Below, piece after piece: positions 5,507 to 6,918 of a stretch of DNA of 6,918 bases. The stretch comes from JBBQBQ01 sp038317685 (GTDB lineage: Bacteria; Desulfobacterota; Desulfuromonadia; Desulfuromonadales; DDH964), in contig JBBQBQ010000191.1 of assembly GCA_038317685.1 (NCBI GenBank), positions 1-6,918 of the forward strand, read 5' to 3'. Made by a program: the position numbers and the translations under genes. Numbering within the stretch: position 1 is the stretch's first letter; each line of letters opens with the position of its first letter. The notes beneath the pieces were generated by a model. It saw nothing but the letters and a program-made list of their open reading frames with translations, made no database searches and had not been told where the DNA came from.

Positions 5507-6900
5507 AATTGTGAAGAGATTCGATCGGCGGCCGCGCGGAAGGAGGCATAGTGTTCGTCGTAGAGGATTTCTTCCGGAAAGTCACTGCTGATGCGGCGCA
5601 CCAGCAGGAAATCATCCCCAAGGCGACCCGAAGCATCGAACAGGCCCGCCTCCGCCAGGCGGAAGAGTTCGGTTCGTTCGCGGTTCAGCATGCGGCCGGA
5701 GAATTCCGTCAAGTCGAGGATCTTGTGGGAAATCTCCAACCCGTCCTCGTCGAATCGGTAAAAAGAGATTTGTTGTTGAAAAAAGTTCTTGGTGTTCGGC
5801 GCGCGACGCAACACGAAAAATGACCGTTGGGCCGAGTCCCGGAAGAGGTCGCGCAGTGGATCGTTCGAAGGAATCTCCCGCCGCGATTGATAGACGTTGC
5901 GAAACACCAGACCGGAAAAGCACTCCTCCTCCAGGAATCCGGACACCGATTTCGACCCGGTTTCAGCGTAGTAGCCGGCCGGAGCAATGCCCGTCTCGCT
6001 CATCAGGGTGCGGCCGCAGATCAGGCAGGTGGGGCTCAGGGCAGCCTTTCGCGCAACGAAAGCATCACTGCGCTGGCTGCTGAGACGCTCCTGGTCGCGG
6101 CGAACGGCATCGAGACGCAGGTCATCGCAATCGCGCAGGTCAAGGAAGACCTGGCGGGCGAGGTGGGCAAACTGTAGATGAACCTCGGTGGCGCGGCCAT
6201 GGGTGATCACCGGATAAATCTTCCCTTCCGGGTTGGTGTTCAACGATTCGACCTTGGGACTTTTGGCAATAAATCCTTCGAGGCAGCGGTAGCCGCGGTT
6301 GATGGCGTAGGCTTTGAGGAGTTGGTAGGGGTCGCGGAAGGGTCCGTCGTAGCGGATGCGGGAATCGACCAGGCAGGGGAGGATGCGCAGCACCTTTTTG
6401 GGCAGATCGTGGTTGCTGAAGAAGTCGTAAAGGTGTCGGCAGTTCTCCAGGGACGGAGCATCCTTGACCGGCACGATCACCCGGTCGGCGGCATAAAGGG
6501 CGTTCTGGGTAAAGACATCAAGGTCGGGGCGGGTGTCGATGATCAGAACCCCGTCCAGTTGCGAGGCGGCCAGAGCCCGTGCCAGAGTGGCCGGATCGGC
6601 GACCTGGTCACGCAGAGCCGGGAGCTCCCGGCTGGAGGCAATGAACTGGACACCGTATTCGCCGATTTCCACCAACTCCTCGGCGGGGCGGCCGGTGAGG
6701 AGAGCGCAGACGTCCCCCCGGGTCGGCCCGCGGCTGATGCGGAACATCCGATCGACGGAGAAGTGGTTGTCGAAGCTGCAAAGGGTGACCGGCAGGTCCT
6801 CGCAAAGGGCCTTGAGGTAAATGGCGAGGTTGGTGGCCAGGGTGGTTTTCCCCACACCCCCCTTCTCACTGGAAATGGTCACCACGTAGAGTCGTGACAT
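5500..6900 (-). CDS. ParA/MinD-family ATPase with an unrecognised C-terminal extension
   Basis: This 466-residue protein begins with a ParA/MinD-type P-loop ATPase domain (about 1-275). Visible motifs are the deviant Walker A KGGVGKTT (13-20) with signature Lys13, switch I Asp44 in SFDNHFSVD, and the Walker B strand LIIDTRPD with Asp122. Such ATPases dimerise on ATP and position DNA, chemoreceptors, flagella or other cargo. ParA and MinD are usually about 250-280 residues, so roughly 190 residues here are extra. That part carries a Cys292-x-x-Cys295 pair in TCLICGR and a further Cys327, then a region of mixed charge rich in Phe, Arg, Asp and Glu (FFQQQISFYRFDEDG). I do not recognise a family for it. 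No parB-like gene, centromere repeats or C-terminal MinD membrane helix are seen, so chromosome or plasmid partitioning is not indicated. A GGTGGA sits 5 bases before the ATG. The promoter lies outside the window. The gene converges with the deacetylase gene and overlaps it by 7 bp. Confidence 0.85.
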   Translation of the reverse strand: MSRLYVVTISSEKGGVGKTTLATNLAIYLKALCEDLPVTLCSFDNHFSVDRMFRISRGPTRGDVCALLTGRPAEELVEIGEYGVQFIASSRELPALRDQVADPATLARALAASQLDGVLIIDTRPDLDVFTQNALYAADRVIVPVKDAPSLENCRHLYDFFSNHDLPKKVLRILPCLVDSRIRYDGPFRDPYQLLKAYAINRGYRCLEGFIAKSPKVESLNTNPEGKIYPVITHGRATEVHLQFAHLARQVFLDLRDCDDLRLDAVRRDQERLSSQRSDAFVARKAALSPTCLICGRTLMSETGIAPAGYYAETGSKSVSGFLEEECFSGLVFRNVYQSRREIPSNDPLRDLFRDSAQRSFFVLRRAPNTKNFFQQQISFYRFDEDGLEISHKILDLTEFSGRMLNRERTELFRLAEAGLFDASGRLGDDFLLVRRISSDFPEEILYDEHYASFRAAADRISSQFY

Positions 6901-6905
6901 GAACG

Positions 6906-6911
6906 TCCACC
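6906..6911 (-). promoter_or_regulatory. Probable ribosome binding site of the ParA-like gene
   Basis: On the - strand GGTGGA stands 5 bases before the ATG at 6898-6900. It is an imperfect Shine-Dalgarno match. It supports that ATG as the start, since the motif KGGVGKTT then falls at residues 13-20, the usual place in ParA/MinD proteins. Confidence 0.45.
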
Positions 6912-6918
6912 CAGGGAT

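Noticed and set aside
6178..6897. Open frame of 239 codons on the + strand
   Set aside because: It mirrors the ParA-like gene, which carries clear ATPase motifs on the other strand. The Val/Gly-rich translation is typical of a shadow frame.
5500..6900. Chromosome partition ParA of a parAB-parS system
   Set aside because: No ParB-like gene and no parS-like inverted repeats are seen in the window, and the protein is much longer than partition ParA proteins.

Overview
The window is a compact, GC-rich bacterial region that is almost entirely coding. Five complete genes and the tail of a sixth lie on the + strand, and one complete gene lies on the - strand, meeting them end to end. The protein families, base composition and gene order (ftsE, ftsX, envC-like, S41 protease, divergent polysaccharide deacetylase) suggest a Gram-negative bacterium of the Desulfuromonas/Geobacter/Pelobacter type (Desulfobacterota, formerly Deltaproteobacteria). 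That taxonomic guess is inferred from gene content and has not been tested by a database search.

Layout. Positions 1-126 are the last 41 codons of an upstream gene, possibly a pseudopilin-like protein. ftsE (132-797) and ftsX (850-1746) follow and encode the ATPase and membrane subunit of the division-associated FtsEX complex. Three bases after ftsX begins an EnvC-type periplasmic protein (1750-2919) with a signal peptide, a long coiled coil and a LytM/M23 domain in which every zinc-binding and catalytic position is replaced. Next are a carboxy-terminal processing protease of family S41 (2946-4265), with PDZ domain and intact Ser/Lys/Gln catalytic residues, and a membrane-anchored divergent polysaccharide deacetylase of the YibQ/DUF610 family (4322-5506). 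A strong G7/C7 hairpin sits in the short gap between the last two. The - strand gene (5500-6900) encodes a ParA/MinD-type ATPase with an additional C-terminal region of about 190 residues that I do not recognise. Its stop codon overlaps the end of the deacetylase gene by 7 bp.

How the parts fit. In known systems, FtsEX uses ATP hydrolysis in the cytoplasm to change the FtsX periplasmic loop, which acts on the coiled coil of EnvC; EnvC then activates peptidoglycan amidases. The degenerate LytM domain here fits an activator rather than an enzyme. The S41 protease may control levels of envelope or peptidoglycan enzymes, as Prc/CtpA do elsewhere. YibQ-family proteins neighbour envC in Escherichia coli as well. 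The + strand genes therefore look like one envelope-remodelling and division operon. No amidase gene, replication origin, mobile element, CRISPR array, tRNA or rRNA is visible. The least explained element is the extended ParA-like protein.
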